A DNA stretch of 64,000 nt, from positions 3,846,001 through 3,910,000 of the forward strand of contig JAUPFP010000001.1 in the NCBI GenBank assembly GCA_036925085.1, given 5' to 3'. Below, one piece after another: positions 24,856 to 37,087 of this stretch. A program made the position numbers and the translations under genes. The stretch is from Brachycybe producta. Taxonomy: Eukaryota; Arthropoda; Diplopoda; Playtdesmida; Andrognathidae. The notes beneath the pieces are model-generated. The model had not been told where the DNA came from, did not search any database, and saw nothing but the letters and a program-made list of their open reading frames with translations. Each line of letters begins with the position of its first letter. Within the stretch, counting starts at the first letter, position 1.

Positions 24856-27800
24856 ATGGCACGTTACAATGGCATCGTCGTTGCCAACCGGTTGTTTGTT
24901 GTTGCTACAATATTATCAACTTTATTTTCAAAAACAAAAGGTATTTTTATTATTAAAATTAAATTTTCTCCAAAAAATAAATATATATATTGTGATTTTC
25001 TCATAATACATAATAGGACACGAGAATTGCTCGAACGGAACAGTGCAGAACTTCGAAAGAACAACCGGAGTGACCATTCCGTCTTCGCATTTCTTATTCA
25101 GCGAATTGGAAATGGTGATTAGTCGAAACAACGACACGTGGCATTACGAGTGTTACTTTCTGTGTGCTGCCACGTCCAATTGTGGTGGCTATTTTATTGA
25201 CCACGGCAGACAAACTTGTCGTCTTCTGACAACCACGTCGTCGACAGTCAGATCGTCTTTTCAACGTCATAAAGGAAGTTTTTACGAAAAGATATGCGTA
25301 AAAGGTCAGTTTTTGCCGCCATCTTGTTACAGACACTATCTTTTTAATATGATTGTATTGCAGCTATTGTATTGCTGCTATATTTGTTGCACATGAAAAG
25401 TTATTAATAATTAAGTGTTGCCGCCATTTTATTACAGACACTGTTTGTAATAAGATTTTAATGCCGCCATCTTGTTACAGACAGTACTTTTTATTAAGTT
25501 TGTATTGTTGCTATCGAATAGGATATTGCACACAAAAGCTTTTTTTTAAATAAGTATTGCCGCCATTTTGTTACAGACACTGTTTGTAATAAAGATTTTA
25601 ATGCCGCCATTTTGTTACAGACACTGTTTGTAATAAGATTTTAATGCCGCCATTTTGTTACAGACACTACAGCAATGATATTTAATAAGATAAATTTCTA
25701 TTTGAATATAGCACCACCATCTTGTGCGAGACAATGGGTCTTCGATAGGGTCATCGGAATGGAACTGGAAGAAAATGATGACAAAATTCTGAATAATACT
25801 TCGAAACGAGATTGCCAACAAGCATGTCTCGATGAGACGGACTTTATGTGCCGCTCGGCCGAATATAACTACGACACCGAGTCTTGTGTATTGAGCCGCA
25901 ATGACAGGAGAACTTTGCCCGATTCCTTTAAGATTTCTACGCAAAACATTGATTATTTTGAAAATCAATGCAATCCAGGTAATCCTAAAAAAAATTGAAA
26001 GGCCAAACCTTAACCACTAATTTCTACGGAAAAAGGAATTTATGAGTCGGAACTAAGTATAAACAAAGAGATATGCTTATGATACCGTATAGTAATAACT
26101 GATGCTCGGATTTTTATGCTTTATCAAGCAAATGTTTCTCAACTTGTGGCCCATTTAGTGCCAATTGTGAAGTAATCATCATCATCATTGGAGCAAATGC
26201 AATTGTGTTTTTTTTTTCTAATCGGAAAGGCTGGTTAGAGGCTAGATGTCTGCTTACTATCAGTTATCGACTAGAGTTTTAGCCACTAATTACTGTTTTT
26301 GATGCAAAAACCGTTAATTGTTGATTGATCTGAACCGGATTGTTCCTTCACAGTCGACCCTTGGGCCAAAGCTTGAGAAACATTTGCTTGATATTGCATA
26401 AAAATCCGAGCCCTAGTAATAAAACATAAATGCGGAAGTGCGAAAAAAAATGGACAACTTCAAAATGAAGTAACACCATAAAAGTAGGCCTACTACTTCG
26501 GTATTCCGCTACATTTTTTTCGTGGAAATTAAAAAAAAAAATACTCAGGTGTTGTTTTTATAAAAAAGTTATGGCTGACTTAACCCTAATGAAATGAGTT
26601 TTCAGCAAAAATATGGAGGAAATGTTTTAATAAATTTCCTTCTACATCATCTACATTTACTAATGAAGTTCTGACCAAAAATTAACATAATTAACAAACT
26701 TTTTATTTAGAAGCAACTTTAAGAAATGAATTTAATAGTTTTTTTGCGACTTAAGTAATATTTAAACGTGTGAAAAGCATTTTTTTAAAAGAGACTTTTA
26801 ATTACAATTGCACTGAAATTAGTTATTGATCTCAAATATCTACGGCCGCCATCTTGTGACAGACACTAGTTTTTTTAATAAGATATCGTTTGAAAATGGT
26901 GATTTTTCATTTTAGAAATTGTTGCAAATGAAAAACGTGAAATTTGACCATTTTCTCGAAACTCTCATCAAAAAAACGTTTATTTTAAAATATATATCGG
27001 TGCAATTATAATATTTTATTTTCTGATAAACTTAAGAGATTCTTTCAGAGAATTACATCGATGCAGTTTGACGTCAATATATTTTATTAAATACAATTTT
27101 GAATTTTGTGTTCGTATAGTTCCCAAGAAATGCATTTACAGTCAAAAATCCAAAATGTCATTTGATTACTATATGACTAAAGTGGTCCTGTCTGAAAATA
27201 TGGACTCCGAAGCGTGTGAAAAACGGTGTACGGAAAGTTTGGACTTTGTGTGCCGTGCCTTCACGTACGATCGTTCGAAAAACGAATGTCACTTCAGTTC
27301 GGATGATGGACAAAGCGTGGACGTTTCGGATTACGATGATACAAAGATCCAATACGATTATTACGAACGATCGGATTGCTTGGACGGTATGTAACTTTGA
27401 TTAATATTTTGTATATATATTAAGCCAGGTCGGTGTCTGTGTGTGTGTGTGTGTGTGTGTGATTAACGCTGTACAAACAAGGACAAAAACCTTGAAGCAC
27501 GTTGGAATTTATATAAATTTAAATGAATAAATGAACCGCTTTTTTTTTCTCAAGGTCAACTATATAGTTGAAGCCCATGATGTTAAATTGGAGAGGGGGA
27601 AAAGGTTGGAAAGTGTAGAGGGGGAGAGAGGGAAACGTGGAGGGGGAAAAAAGGGGGAGGGAGAAACTGAAATTGAAATGAAAGGAGTAAAAAAAGGAAC
27701 AAACGACGCGCATGCGCACACCAGAGAAAATGAAAAACTCATTTTTTTCTTTCAAATATAAAAAGGGGCGGGGATAATAGTAGCAAAATTAAACTACAGT

Positions 27801-30800
27801 TTATCACAGGCAATTCTGCCCAGCATTAGAATTTCTTTTGCTGAGCCCTTTTATGAACGTCATCAATTTCTAATTGGTTTGTTACTTGGTCTGACGTCAT
27901 AAAAGGGCGGAGGAAAAGAAATTCTAATGCTGGGCACAATTGCCTGTGAATTTTGCTCGCTCCCTTAATAACTCATAAATAGGGTTCGAATTTTTATGCA
28001 ATATCAAGCAAATGTTTCTCAATCTTTGGTCTAAGGCCAATTGTGAACTAACAATCCCGTAGATCAATATACAATTGTTTTTTTTTACAATCAAAAACAC
28101 TGGTTAGAGGCTAGAACTTTCTAGATGACGACTGATAATAACTAGACATCTAGCCTCTAACTAACCCTTTTGATTAGAAAAATAGCATAATCGCAGTTGC
28201 TTATACCTTGTACACATATGAGTTAAATGAATTCAAATTAAATGTGTTTAGGTGAATTATACGGAATCCAGTTAAGGACACGTAAACACCAAATAAAAAT
28301 TGACTTTTTTATTAATATTTTAAATTGAAATACTAAATCAATATTTTGTCAAATAGTTTATATATTTATATTTAAGTATTAACTCAATTATTGTCAGATT
28401 AATTAACTGAATAAATTGAATTCGACATATTGTTTGTTTGTCCTTCATGGGGCTCTGTAGAACACATTTATTATTTAAATACATTTAAATTATCAGTTGT
28501 ATACTAGGTCTTGTATACTAGGCCTGATGATGATGATGATGATGATGATTACTTCACAATTAACAATTGAACCACAAATCGAGAAACATTTGCTTGATAT
28601 TGCATAAAAATCCGGGCTTTACTGATAACAATGCAATGACTTAAAAACAATTTATATTTAAATTTAAAATTATAAAAATGAATTTAAAAATGAATTTTTT
28701 TTTTAAAAAAAAACATCAAACATTAAAAAGTTGATACTGAACGATTTCTGTATGAAAAAAATAGGCTTATTAATTTTTTTTTTTTAAAAAAATTTTTTAG
28801 TGAAATAATTTTAATAATTTCCGTGGCTTCATATTTGAGCAGAAAATGTCCAAATGAAGCACATCCGGAAATAACTTTTCTTTTCAAGAATTGTCTAGAA
28901 AGGCGGAGAGATCAAATTATCTTTAGCTTCCGGATGCAGCAGCAGCAGCAGCAGCCATTGTTATAGACATAATCATCATAATGAATGAACAAATTGGAGT
29001 AGTTTATGTTTAAAATTCATGAATACTATAACTCAAGTATATAATTTATATTATAACAATGAAATATTTTTAAACATAAAATATTCTTTTCAACAAGCTT
29101 AGAAAATTATATAGCTATCAAATTTGAATAATCTTTTCTCATTATACATTTTTTTAAAAAAAAAATTTTATTATATTATAATAATAATAATAATAATCTC
29201 GTTCACTTATAAGGTATAATTAATTTTTCTTTTCAGAGTTTACAATTAGTATAAAATACATAAACATCTTCGTATAAATTCTACTCTACACAATTAGGAA
29301 ATTTTTTTTAAACAAAAAACTGGAAATGGCAACAAAAAAAACTTGAAATGAAACTTGATTTTTTAAAAAAGAAAATGGTTTCTTATCTTAAAAATTTCAT
29401 CATGGAAATGGTTATTCATTAATATTAATAATGGAGGCGAATTATGCAATTTTTTTATTTATAAAATTGTGCATCCAATATTTTGAAATGATGCATTTTA
29501 AACAATATTTGAACACAATTGCGGCTTTTAAAAAAAAAAAAGAAGTGAAAAAAAAAACCGGAAAAATTACGCTAAAAATGAGTTTTTCAAAAGATGATTT
29601 TTTTTTTATAATTTTTGTTAATTATTTTCAAATTTAATTAACTCTATTTATTTGAATTTCATTGATAAAATTAAATTATGCAGCACATTATGCATTTTAA
29701 ATAAAAAAAATGATGCATATATTATACAAATTATACATTTCTTTTATTTGCAATTTGTCTTCCTCTGTTAATTAACACTACTCTAATTATGTTTTTGAAT
29801 AGCTAGGAGGAGGTTATTGAAAAATTAATGTATGCAAAAATATGCACACTTTATGCCTTATTTATTAATTTCTATAATTTGAAATGGCGAACTTTAAACT
29901 TGTTTTAAAATTGCTGTTAAAAATGGCTACCTTTGATTTTGTGCTGCAAATAACCGTCAAAAATAGAATTTATAGTATAATTTCCATGTAATTTTGTGTG
30001 AATTTAGTTTCTCATAACGTCATAATTAATGATTGATGTCTGTGACTCGCGTGATTTGGATCATTGCAACTTTCACTTTTTCAACTTTAATAAGATCTAA
30101 TTTTGAGAATTATGAAAATTACAATAAGAAATAATTTCTTTTGTTACTTCATTCAACACATGCAATTTGTATGTCACTTTTTTCCAATTATTTTTAGTTC
30201 ACACATGATTTTTGATATAAATTATTAACCAATTAATCTTATTGAACTGATATTAGGAGAATTATAAGATTTAAAAATTTGAAATTCTAGAATAACAAGT
30301 AACAAAAAAAATGGCGGGTTTTTTCTTCTTCTTTGTCTTCTTCTCAGGACTTCATTCATTCAGTTGTAATTTTCAAACTACTTGAATCGTGACATTGACC
30401 AAAAGATGCCTTTTTTTTGGGAGGGGGGAGGCCATACACAAAAATATTTTCCTTTCCTCCATTCATTGGCAATTTGTATGTCAAACAAAAGAAACCTAAA
30501 CATCCTTATAATGACTATTATTATTATTATTACTAAGCATCTTAAACTACTCACAAGATAATTACGAGCCAAATAATATGTAGTCGTGAACATCCTTTCT
30601 TTTTTTTTTGTATTATTATAAAATTATTTTAATTGTATTGATGCAGTAACGATGCAATGTGACGCAAACACGATGACGGCCATCTTTACCGTCGGTTATC
30701 CATTTCGAGGACGAGTATATGCCATGATCAATCCGGAAGAATGTTACTACGAACCGAGCAACGACAATACATCGAGTAATGAGGTGGCTTTATCGTTGCC

Positions 30801-33800
30801 TCTAAAATCTTCCTTGTGTGGTACCAAAAGTATGGTAAGTATAGTTTAGTCGGCTGGTTTGTTGCAAGAAATGTAAAATGTTATAGTTGTGAAGTTCGAA
30901 AGCGTGGATAAAACATGCTTGCCGACAAAACATCGCAGAAATTAATTAATAAAGTTGTAGTTTCAACAAATTGCAATGCAGTAAAGTCTCGGCATGTCAT
31001 TGCAATGACATGCCGAGACTTTACTGCATTGCAATGACATGCCGAGACTTTACTGCTTGGCTATGACATGCCGAGACTTTACTGCATTGCAATGACATGC
31101 CGAGACTTTACTGCTTGGCTATGACATGCCGAGACTTTACTGCTTGGCTATGACATGCCGAGACTTTACTGCAGTGCAATGACATGCCGAGACTTTACTG
31201 CAGTGCAATGACATGCCGAGACTTTACTGCAGTGCAATGACATGCCGAGACTTTACTACATTGCAATGACATGCCGAGACTTTACTGCATTGCAATTTGT
31301 TGAAACTACAACTTTGTTAATTAATTTCTACGTTACAATATTACAGGGTAATGGTACCTATATGAATAGTATCATTGTACAACATCATCCAAATATTCTG
31401 AGGTCAACCGACAGACGGATCGACGTCACTTGCGAATACGAAGACCACAAGATAAGACTGAAGGCTGGTAAAAAGATCGAAGAACCGTCAGTATCAAATA
31501 TATATTATAATATATAATAAATGCAATTGCGAAGTTCGTTTTTGTAGTTAGTGTTTTTATTATACGTAAGTTTTTTTTTTTTAAATAAAAATTAATTATT
31601 ACAGAGATGATATTGCGAACATTACATCTGTGGTAACTGGAGTTGCACCAACTCCAAGTATACAATTGAGAATTGTCGATGCCTTGGGAAAGGATGTTAT
31701 TGGAGTAGATTTGGGTTCGAATGTCTTTCTTCGTGTCGAACTTCTGGATGGAAGTACGAATCAGTTTTTACAGTAACATTTATTTTAGTCCCATGGCCAT
31801 TGAGTTTTTTTTTTTTGGTTGCCTAGAACTACTTTTCCTTTCCGCACATTCTGGTCAATTGTCGATTTATCTAGCAATGTAATGCCATATTTTAAATTTT
31901 TTATGGAGGTTGCATCACATTACTAGATAGATTGATAAGTAAATTGGAATATGCAGTATTTTCTTTCTTAAAAAATATTTGTTAAATCTCATATTTCACA
32001 AAAAAAAATCACGTAAAACAACAAAAATGAAATATATTTAATTTTTGGATTGGAAGATTGCAAACAATAATTGTGATCGAATTGGCGGCCCAGGGCCGTC
32101 TTTAAGTCTTTTGTGGCCCCTGGCACAAGATTTATTTAAGGCCCCCAACCATGCCTTACAAATAAACTCATTTTTCCCCCCAAAGGAACCATGCAGTGTT
32201 CTATATATAAAAAGTATTGATGATTCCATGATGATTTCCATTGTATATATTTGGAACAGGACTTTTATGAAGTAAAGGCCTATTTTTTAAAATAGTAAAA
32301 TGTTTTTAATGTCGGATGAATTGAAATTAAATAATTTAAAAATACAGAAAATAGTGACAATTAACTGACTGAGGCCCTAGTTTAGACGGAGGCTCTGGGC
32401 CAGGGCTCAGTTGCCCCCCTACCCATTAAGATGGCACTGTGGCGGCCATCTTGTTCACATTAAAGTTCTTGTTAAAATCGTAGTTTTTTAAATGATTTTT
32501 AACACTTTTAAATGTGATTGTAAGAAATTGTTTTGATGACTATATCAAAAGAATTACTTAGGCCTATTATTATAATTTCATTATAAGCTTATTAAAAATT
32601 CGATTATGGATAATATTTTTTTTACTAAATGTTGAAATTCAACGCCACAATGTTTTTTTTTCCCCCCTTGAAAATTTATTCCATTTTTAACTGAAAAGCA
32701 CTAAAATATATATTGCACTTCCCATTATGCAAGTACAGATGGCAATTCTCGAACTATTAAAATTATGAATAGACACCAAATTTTTATATAAAAAAATAAC
32801 CAATGTAGACAGGTGTAATTTCTATTCATGTTACGGTTTTCCATTACAGGTGTTTATGGTATTTTCGGAACCGATTTAATAGCTCGAAGTGGAGATGACA
32901 CAGAAAATATAACTCTGATTGATGACCAAGGGTAAGGAGAGAAAAAAAAAATCGGAATTTCATCTTTTCCTATGTTACAATTACAATTAGTACTCTACAA
33001 GCAGCCAAATAGGCCTATGGCAGAGGGACATAAGAGTCCACATGCAGCATTAAGCATTGTCAAGCACATATACATGCACATATATAAAAAACAAAATGAA
33101 TATACAAATGTCAATCCCACAAAACAAAATTCTCCCCATTCACCACTTCTTCCTCAGGAAGAAAGTTCCATTGTCTTAGAACTCTAGGAAGAAAAAAAGA
33201 CCAATAATATGAATCTGTCCCAGCAAAAATCTCCCTAATTTTCTTAAGAGTAGTAAGCCCTAACCCATGTATATGGGACTGTGGTTTAGGACAATCACCA
33301 CGTGTAATTTTTCCAAACAATTTCAAACTTAACTCAGCCCTGTTGATGTGCCAAACTATGCCATTGTAGCACTGACAGCATCTCAAGTGAACCAGAACTT
33401 TCAAACAGACCTTTTTTTTATAAAATATTCTATATTTTTCAATATGATTAATGTTTTTTTTTTTAAATTATGCAGTTGTCCCATCGAAACAAGTGTTTTT
33501 CCAGCTTTGCAAACAATGGCTGATTCGAAGAGTTTAGAAGCTCCATTTCAAGCATTTCGATTTACATCCGATGGTATCGTTAGATTTCAAATAACAGTTT
33601 CGTTTTGCCTCAGTCAATGTCATCCGGTAAGCAGCAAAAAAAAAAAAAAAAAAACCTCCGGATTTAAGCAATTGCTCAATTTGTTGCTTTCGTCAAGGCT
33701 TTTTGCGATACGGAAGAACTGGGAAACGTGACTTCGTACGGCCGTAAACGTCGATCCGTAGTCGATTCTTCGGATGCTTCGTCGCAATTACAAAACGGAG

Positions 33801-34369
33801 ACATCGTTTCTGATGTAGTAATGGAAGGGGCACTTTTTGTACGATCGCGTTTGGAACGTCAAGAAATACGTCAACATCAAAAGTCATTTGCAAGTCAAAC
33901 AACAGGTTTGAAGTTTTTGTTTCTTAATAAAAATAGAAAGATGCAAATTTGCAAATTTGCAAATTTAAAAACTATAAACCAGTTTGCGACAAAGTCGTAA
34001 ATTTTCAAATAGTTCATATTTTAATTTTCAAATTAGCATAAATGATAGAATGTGTAACATTCTTATCTTTCAACTAATCATTTTTTTTTTTTTTTTTTTA
34101 AAAATTTAGATTTCGGTGGACGAATTAAATTTTGTACTTCACCAGTTGTCGTCGTCGGAGCGAGTGTCGTGGCGGCCATTTTGCAAATCGCCATTGTCTG
34201 CTCGTGCGTGTTTGTTACGTGCACGTATCGTTCGAAAGTGAGTTTTTACAAAAGTGACGTTTGCGACGTATCGTCGCCTTATCTTTCGGAGTTTGCCACT
34301 TCGATAAGTATGCAGACGCTTTATCCAAATGCTTACAAACGGACATTAAATCAGAAAAACGTTTTCTGA
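24856..34369 (+). CDS. PAN (apple) x3 - ZP domain transmembrane apical-matrix protein, complete
   Basis: There are eleven exons: 24856-24940, 25017-25304, 25712-25978, 27120-27386, 30647-30834, 31347-31486, 31605-31753, 32850-32931, 33476-33626, 33698-33905 and 34110-34369. They total 2085 nt (694 aa), with all junctions in phase. Exon 1 is a signal peptide (MARYNG..., core LFVVATILSTLF). Exons 2-4 each encode one cysteine-rich PAN module (about 29-124, 125-213, 214-302), all bounded by phase-1 introns. The ZP domain starts at MQCDANTM (Cys307) and runs to CHP/AFCDTEE, then the furin-type site RKRR (555-558). The transmembrane segment is about 621-647, with a 47-residue tail. This is the plan of Drosophila neyo, nyobe, trynity and NompA and worm NOAH proteins, which polymerise in apical extracellular matrix and shape cuticle or sensory attachment. 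The exact orthologue is not decided. The 14 bases before ATG follow a TTTTATTACAG acceptor, so an upstream noncoding exon is possible. Confidence 0.93.
25311..25670. repeat. 42-bp tandem repeat with YY1-like motif in PAN-ZP intron 2
   Basis: The unit GCCGCCATTTTGTTACAGAC + ACTGTTTGTAATAAGATTTTAAT is repeated, with the core at about 25315, 25422, 25463, 25559, 25604 and 25646. Spacing settles to 42 bp near the 3' end. The array ends about 40 bp before exon 3. Open frames across it come from the repeat. Confidence 0.8.
26100..26415. mobile_element. Family C hAT-like foldback, copy C1
   Basis: It begins TGATGCTCGGATTTTTATGC and ends GCATAAAAATCCGAGCCCTA. The inner arms are CAAGCAAATGTTTCTCAA / TTGAGAAACATTTGCTTG-like. 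Flanks GTAATAAC and GTAATAAA match 7 of 8, fitting an aged hAT target duplication. It lies in PAN-ZP intron 3. Confidence 0.8.
27806..27947. mobile_element. Family A Mutator-like MITE, short copy A4
   Basis: 142 bp, ACAGGCAATTCTGCCCAGC ... GGGCACAATTGCCTGT, with the subfamily block CAGCATTAGAATTTC shared with A1. It is a shorter internal-deletion form of the family. Confidence 0.8.
27980..28621. mobile_element. Family C hAT-like foldback, copy C2, split by B5
   Basis: The left half starts TAGGGTTCGAATTTTTATGC at 27980. The right half ends GCATAAAAATCCGGGCTTTA at 28621. Between them at 28204 a complete family B element interrupts the C body at a TTA. Confidence 0.8.
28204..28522. mobile_element. 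Family B PIF/Harbinger-like MITE, copy B5, nested in C2
   Basis: It starts TACCTTGTACACATATGAG after TTA. The right end is blurred because ATACTAGG occurs twice (28501-28509 and about 28515-28522). Inserted into an older family C element. Confidence 0.75.
30934..31332. repeat. 29-bp satellite array inside long terminal inverted repeats, PAN-ZP intron 5
   Basis: About ten units of GCAATGACATGCCGAGACTT + TACTGCATT (29 bp, about 31002-31290), with variants GCTATG/TTG and CAGTG at the unit ends. They are enclosed by near-perfect inverted arms of about 65 bp: CG(C/T)AGAAATTAATTAA..AAAGTTGTAGTTTCAAC and its inverse. The right arm ends 14 bp before ZP exon 6, so the element supplies most of the branch-point region. 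Confidence 0.85.
32091..32443. mobile_element. Family F repeat (CAGGGCCGTC end), copy 1
   Basis: It starts CAGGGCCGTCTTTAAGTC, then TTGTGGCCCCTGGCAC, and ends near CCCATTAAGATGGCACTG. The copy at 52909-53224 is highly similar throughout. A CAGGGCCG start is typical of hAT ends, but no clear inverse terminus was found. It lies in PAN-ZP intron 7. Confidence 0.6.
32973..33404 (-). mobile_element. LINE 3' end: RT tail plus 3' UTR
   Basis: The minus-strand frame includes HINRAELSLKLFGKITRGD, then SYYWSFFLPRVLRQWNFLPE, the standard LINE ORF2 C-terminal block. Downstream (minus sense) come CCCTCTGCCATAGGCCTATT and an AATTGTAATTGTAAC tail. It is inserted in PAN-ZP intron 8, against the gene. Related 3' UTR pieces are at 35735-35830, about 40560 and about 54685. 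Confidence 0.75.
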
Positions 34370-34465
34370 TTACGGTGATTCACAGTGACTTATTTTTTTT
34401 TTTGGGTGGATGAAGTAGAAAATTATAGGGTGGTGGTGGTGGTGGTGGTGATGGTTGGCAAACAC

Positions 34466-34545
34466 TGAGCAATTCTCAGCATGTTCGTATTTGGTAATTT
34501 TTGCAATTATCAAATACAAACATGCTGAGAATTGCTCAAGCAATC
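34466..34545. repeat. Short near-perfect palindrome
   Basis: GAGCAATTCTCAGCATGTT..GTATTTG is followed by a short TTGCAATT spacer and the inverse CAAATAC..AACATGCTGAGAATTGCTC. The arms are about 33 bp, about 100 bp downstream of the PAN-ZP stop codon. Confidence 0.8.
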
Positions 34546-34842
34546 AAGCTATCAAGCAAATATTTCTCAATTTGTGGCTTAAGTGCTAATTTTAAAGTAA
34601 TCATCGAAACTGCAATTATGTTTTCATAATGTTAATCATAAAGGTTTTTTTAGAGGCTAGATGTCTGGTTGCTATCAATTGTCAACTGGACTGCTAGCCT
34701 CGTTAATTAGTTATTTTTGATTGAAAAACCTTAATTGTTTGGTTGATCTTAAACGAGAGATAATTATTACTTCACAATTTGGCTCTTGGGGCCACATACT
34801 GAGAAACGTTTGCTTGATATTGTATAAAAATCCGAGCCCTAG
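34546..34842. mobile_element. Family C hAT-like foldback, copy C3 (left end truncated)
   Basis: It lacks the terminal TAGGGCTCGG but keeps ATCAAGCAAATATTTCTCAA. The right end is complete: TATAAAAATCCGAGCCCTA. The small palindrome at 34466-34545 abuts the truncation point. Confidence 0.7.
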
Positions 34843-35469
34843 TTATAATTGGATATTTTTTGGAGAGGGTTTAGGTAGATATGGGCATTACGCAGAAGGT
34901 ATTTGAAAACTATATTTTTTTTAATTACTTTGTTGTAAAGTATTTTTAATTTTCAATTAGACCTACAAGGATTTTAACTAGTTTAACTACAATATTTACA
35001 AGTTAAAATAGTAGTTATCTAATTATTAATGACAGTTGTTGCTGTAGTAGTTTGTACTATATTGCAGTACTTAGTTAAATAGTTCTGACTTTTAACTATT
35101 TCAACTATTTTTTTTATAGTTTAACTACAGTATTTAGTAGTTGCAATTTTAGTTAACCTTACCCAATAATGGCATTTTGTTTAGCAACTTATTGTTAACT
35201 AATTTTAATTAGCAGTTTCTATAATTTCCAATTACCATCATGCTACTAGAATGGTAAGATTTAACTAGTATTTAATTAATGTACTAGCAGAGTAAATAAA
35301 GTGTTTAACTAGTAGTTTAATTCGGCTCATATCTGGTTAAATAATAGTTTCATTTAGTAATTAGGTTCATATTTGTAATTTGTATCTGTGGAGAAATGTA
35401 ATTGGATTATTTTTTTTTTTCAATAAACATTTTTGCACATATAGATGAAAATATCAAAATTGAAACTTG

Positions 35470-35990
35470 TGTTTTAGAAACTAGAAGGGTAATTCATTCA
35501 CTTAAAACGGTATATTTTCAGACAAAAATTTTAAAAAAATATAGTTTGCTTAAAGTTGGGTCATTTTTGAAACTTAGACATTAAAAAGCTTATTTTAAAA
35601 GATATTAACTTGAAACACAATTAAGAGAAACTTGAAAGTGTTTTAGAAACTAGAAGGGTAACTCAGTCATATCATTGGTGAATGGGAATAATTTTGTCTT
35701 GTGGGATTAACAATTGTCTATTAATTTTGTTTTTTATTTATGTGCTTGACAATGCTTAATGCTGCATGTGTCCCTCTGCCATAGGCCTATTTGGCTGCTA
35801 GCAGAGTACTTTTTTGTAATTGTAATCACTTCAGAGTATATTTTAATGTTGATATATTTTAAAGTAAACTTTTTATTTCAGTTTGAAAGTGGCTCAACTT
35901 GTCTATAAAAAGTTTTATTTTCAAAGATATCAACTTAGTCTAAGTTAGTCAGAGGTATTATTCTAGTTTCTAAAAAGTTTTGAACATAAT
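35470..35990. repeat. Family D copies with embedded LINE 3' fragment
   Basis: Family D ends occur at about 35472 and 35636 (GTTTTAGAAACTAGAAGGG) and the inverse near 35962. At 35735-35830 a LINE 3' UTR fragment (GTGCTTGACAATGC..GGCCTATTTGGCTGC..TTGTAATTGTAATC) interrupts the second copy. Confidence 0.6.
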
Positions 35991-36616
35991 ATTTTACCAT
36001 TCTAGTTTTGAAAACAATTTGAATTTTTTTCCCCGTAATATTTTATGTTTAAATTTTACAACAACAAAAAAAGTTTATGAAGCATATTGCCATTAGCCAC
36101 TGCAGTGACGCCATCCGGAGGGACAAAAACAAAATAAATATCTATAAAACCACCTTAAATGAGTTCTGCGTTCCATTGAGGAGGTTTTTTTTTTCTTTAA
36201 GGGTGTGCCTGACAAAGATGCTTAACAATCTAAAAACCAACGGAAATTCACGAGAGCGTGGAAAATGACCGTTGATAATATACTTCTCCCAGTTTAAAAT
36301 CACCTAAATTACAATTTTCAAAAAAAGTGCTACAAAAAAGTAAACATATATTTGACCCAGATGACACTCTTGAAATAATCTTTTTTTTTTTTAATATAAA
36401 TTTAATTTCGATTTCATTGTAGGTTACCATTGTCTGTAGGCCATTCATTCTATCTTGTTATTATTATAACAATTTTTTTTTTTTGCAAAATGGCCACACA
36501 AAAAAATGAAGTAAAATTAGGTTCAATGAACAAAAAGACACAAACAAACAAACAAAAAGTTCATTGCCACAAAAACTTTCAAAATATATCATATATTATA
36601 TACAATTTATTATAAC

Positions 36617-36943
36617 TAGGGCTCGAATTTTTATGCAATATATCAAGCAAAATGTTTCTCAATCTGTGGTCCAAAAGGGGCTAATTGTGAAGTAACAATC
36701 CCCCATTTAGATCAACCAACAATTATGGTTTTTTTTTTCAATAAAAAAAAACTTTTGATTAGAATGTAGTTGACAACTGATTTGTATAACCAGACTTCTA
36801 GCCTCTATAACCAGCCTTTTTTTGATTAGAAAAGTTCATAATTGCAGTTGCTCTAATAATGAGGATTACCTTAATTAACAATTGGAAATTGGGCCACAAG
36901 TTAAGAAACATTTGCCTGATATTGCATAAAAATCCGAACCATA
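36617..36943. mobile_element. Family C hAT-like foldback, copy C4
   Basis: TAGGGCTCGAATTTTTATGC ... GCATAAAAATCCGAACCATA, flanked by ATTATAAC and ATTATAAT (7 of 8). Confidence 0.8.
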
Positions 36944-37087
36944 ATTATAATCTACATTAAGTATTCTCAAAATTTAGAAGTTTTTACTTTTCTGAACTTA
37001 ATAAATAAATTTTTAAAACAATTTTTTCTCTACACTGTATATAAAATAATGATTATTATTAATTAATTAATTAATAATAATAATAAT

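Larger units (their letters stand above)
27387..30646. other. PAN-ZP intron 4, no extra exon seen
   Basis: 3.3 kb between the last PAN exon and the first ZP exon. It contains a (GT)n tract (about 27434-27461), a purine-rich low-complexity stretch (27585-27690), MITE A4, hAT-like C2 with nested B5, and AT-rich DNA from 28640 to 30640 with nothing recognised. Confidence 0.6.

Noticed and set aside
25353-25553. Cys/Tyr-rich open frames after PAN exon 2
   Set aside because: They are read through the 42-bp intronic repeat array and its motif copies.
33348-33731. 127-residue frame spanning PAN-ZP exon 9
   Set aside because: Only 33476-33626 is exon by phase and acceptor/donor; the rest reads into intron and LINE sequence.
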